Under the pieces are notes generated by a model, which did not search any database, was not told the origin of the DNA, and worked only from the letters and a program-made list of their open reading frames with translations. A stretch of DNA of 64,000 nt, taken from positions 391,683 through 455,682 of the forward strand of contig NZ_KE384450.1 of NCBI RefSeq assembly GCF_000425785.1, written 5' to 3'. Source of the DNA: Pseudomonas taiwanensis DSM 21245 (GTDB taxonomy: Bacteria; Pseudomonadota; Gammaproteobacteria; Pseudomonadales; Pseudomonadaceae). The position numbers were made by a program, and so were the translations under genes. Shown here piece by piece: positions 63,849-64,000 of this stretch (position 1 is its first letter; the number at the start of each line of letters is the position of its first letter).

Positions 63849-64000
63849 TCAGCTCACACGGCTGAGTTCGACCAGACGATCCGAACCACCCTCGGCGACA
63901 CGGCTGGAGCGTTCGATCAGACGGTCCGAGCCACCTTCGGCAACACGACCGGAGCGTTCGATCAGACGGTCCGAGCCACCTTCGGCAACACGGCCGGAGC
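63849..64000 (-). CDS. C-terminus of a repeat protein with 15-residue repeats (partial)
   Basis: The 3' end of a minus-strand gene that continues beyond the window. The visible 50 residues are three copies of RVAEGGSDRLIERSG-like 15-mers, the last diverging to RLVELSRVS before TGA. Small pseudomonad secreted or 'phage infection' proteins carry similar GGSDR repeats, but the function is unknown and that link is from memory of the family only. A terminator follows. Confidence 0.75.
   Translation of the reverse strand, partial: SGRVAEGGSDRLIERSGRVAEGGSDRLIERSSRVAEGGSDRLVELSRVS
63866..64000. repeat. 45-bp coding tandem repeat
   Basis: Units at 63911-63955 and 63956-64000 differ at one base only; a third, more diverged unit is at 63866-63910. 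The repeat continues to the window edge. Confidence 0.9.

Noticed and set aside
63866..64000. CRISPR array at the right edge
   Set aside because: The 45-bp units are contiguous with no spacers and stay in frame with a coding sequence.

Overview
The window is a high-GC gammaproteobacterial chromosome segment. Gene content and order point to Pseudomonas, most likely the P. putida group. The markers are the run psd-rhdA-HDOD-motAB-rsgA-orn-queG-nnrD-tsaE-amiB-mutL-miaA-hfq-hflXKC-hisZ-purA, the run tRNA-Leu-rnr-rlmB-rpsF-rpsR-DUF2232-rplI-dnaB, and the run azurin-nadE-pncB-liv(bra). Pseudomonas-type REP sequences lie in several gaps. The species assignment is inference from synteny and was not checked by search.

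Layout. Positions 1-3700 hold the end of a pqi operon, an AhpA/YtjB membrane protein and divergent serB. A two-repeat OAA-type lectin gene follows (3924-4325). A minus-strand block of psd, rhdA and an HDOD gene meets motAB, which has a clear sigma-28 promoter. Positions 9.7-25.7 kb are housekeeping genes: ribosome GTPase, oligoribonuclease, queuosine, NADHX repair, t6A and i6A tRNA modification, cell-wall amidase, mismatch repair, Hfq, HflX, HflKC, HisZ and PurA. A chemoreceptor comes next.

Two accessory loci stand out. The first (28046-34980) pairs a LuxR regulator and a LuxI-type acyl-homoserine-lactone synthase with seven apparently co-transcribed genes: a flavodoxin-fold oxidoreductase, a DUF2867 protein, an AfsA-like (gamma-butyrolactone synthase family) protein with a possible PilZ-like tail, an Old-Yellow-Enzyme reductase, two short-chain dehydrogenases and a four-helix membrane protein. 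It looks like a quorum-controlled pathway for a second small molecule. The second (45536-48469, minus strand, locally much lower GC) is a probable RiPP operon wedged between dnaB and ygiQ. It has a 32-residue precursor peptide gene, an intervening hairpin, a stand-alone YcaO enzyme and an ABC exporter.

Between these loci lie an iron(III)-type ABC importer, two tandem tRNA-Leu(CAG) genes, rnr-rlmB and the rpsF-rpsR-DUF2232-rplI-dnaB cluster. After the RiPP locus come the radical SAM protein YgiQ, a LOG-family hydrolase, azurin with an ANR-like box, NAD salvage genes (nadE, pncB) and the complete branched-chain amino-acid importer livKHMGF. A 628-bp gap with a cluster of DnaA-box-like sites follows. 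The window ends with an SDR gene, an AGE-family isomerase, a FabR-like TetR regulator and the 3' end of a gene encoding 15-residue repeats.

Starts were chosen by ribosome-binding site and family length. All functional statements rest on motif and family recognition by eye.
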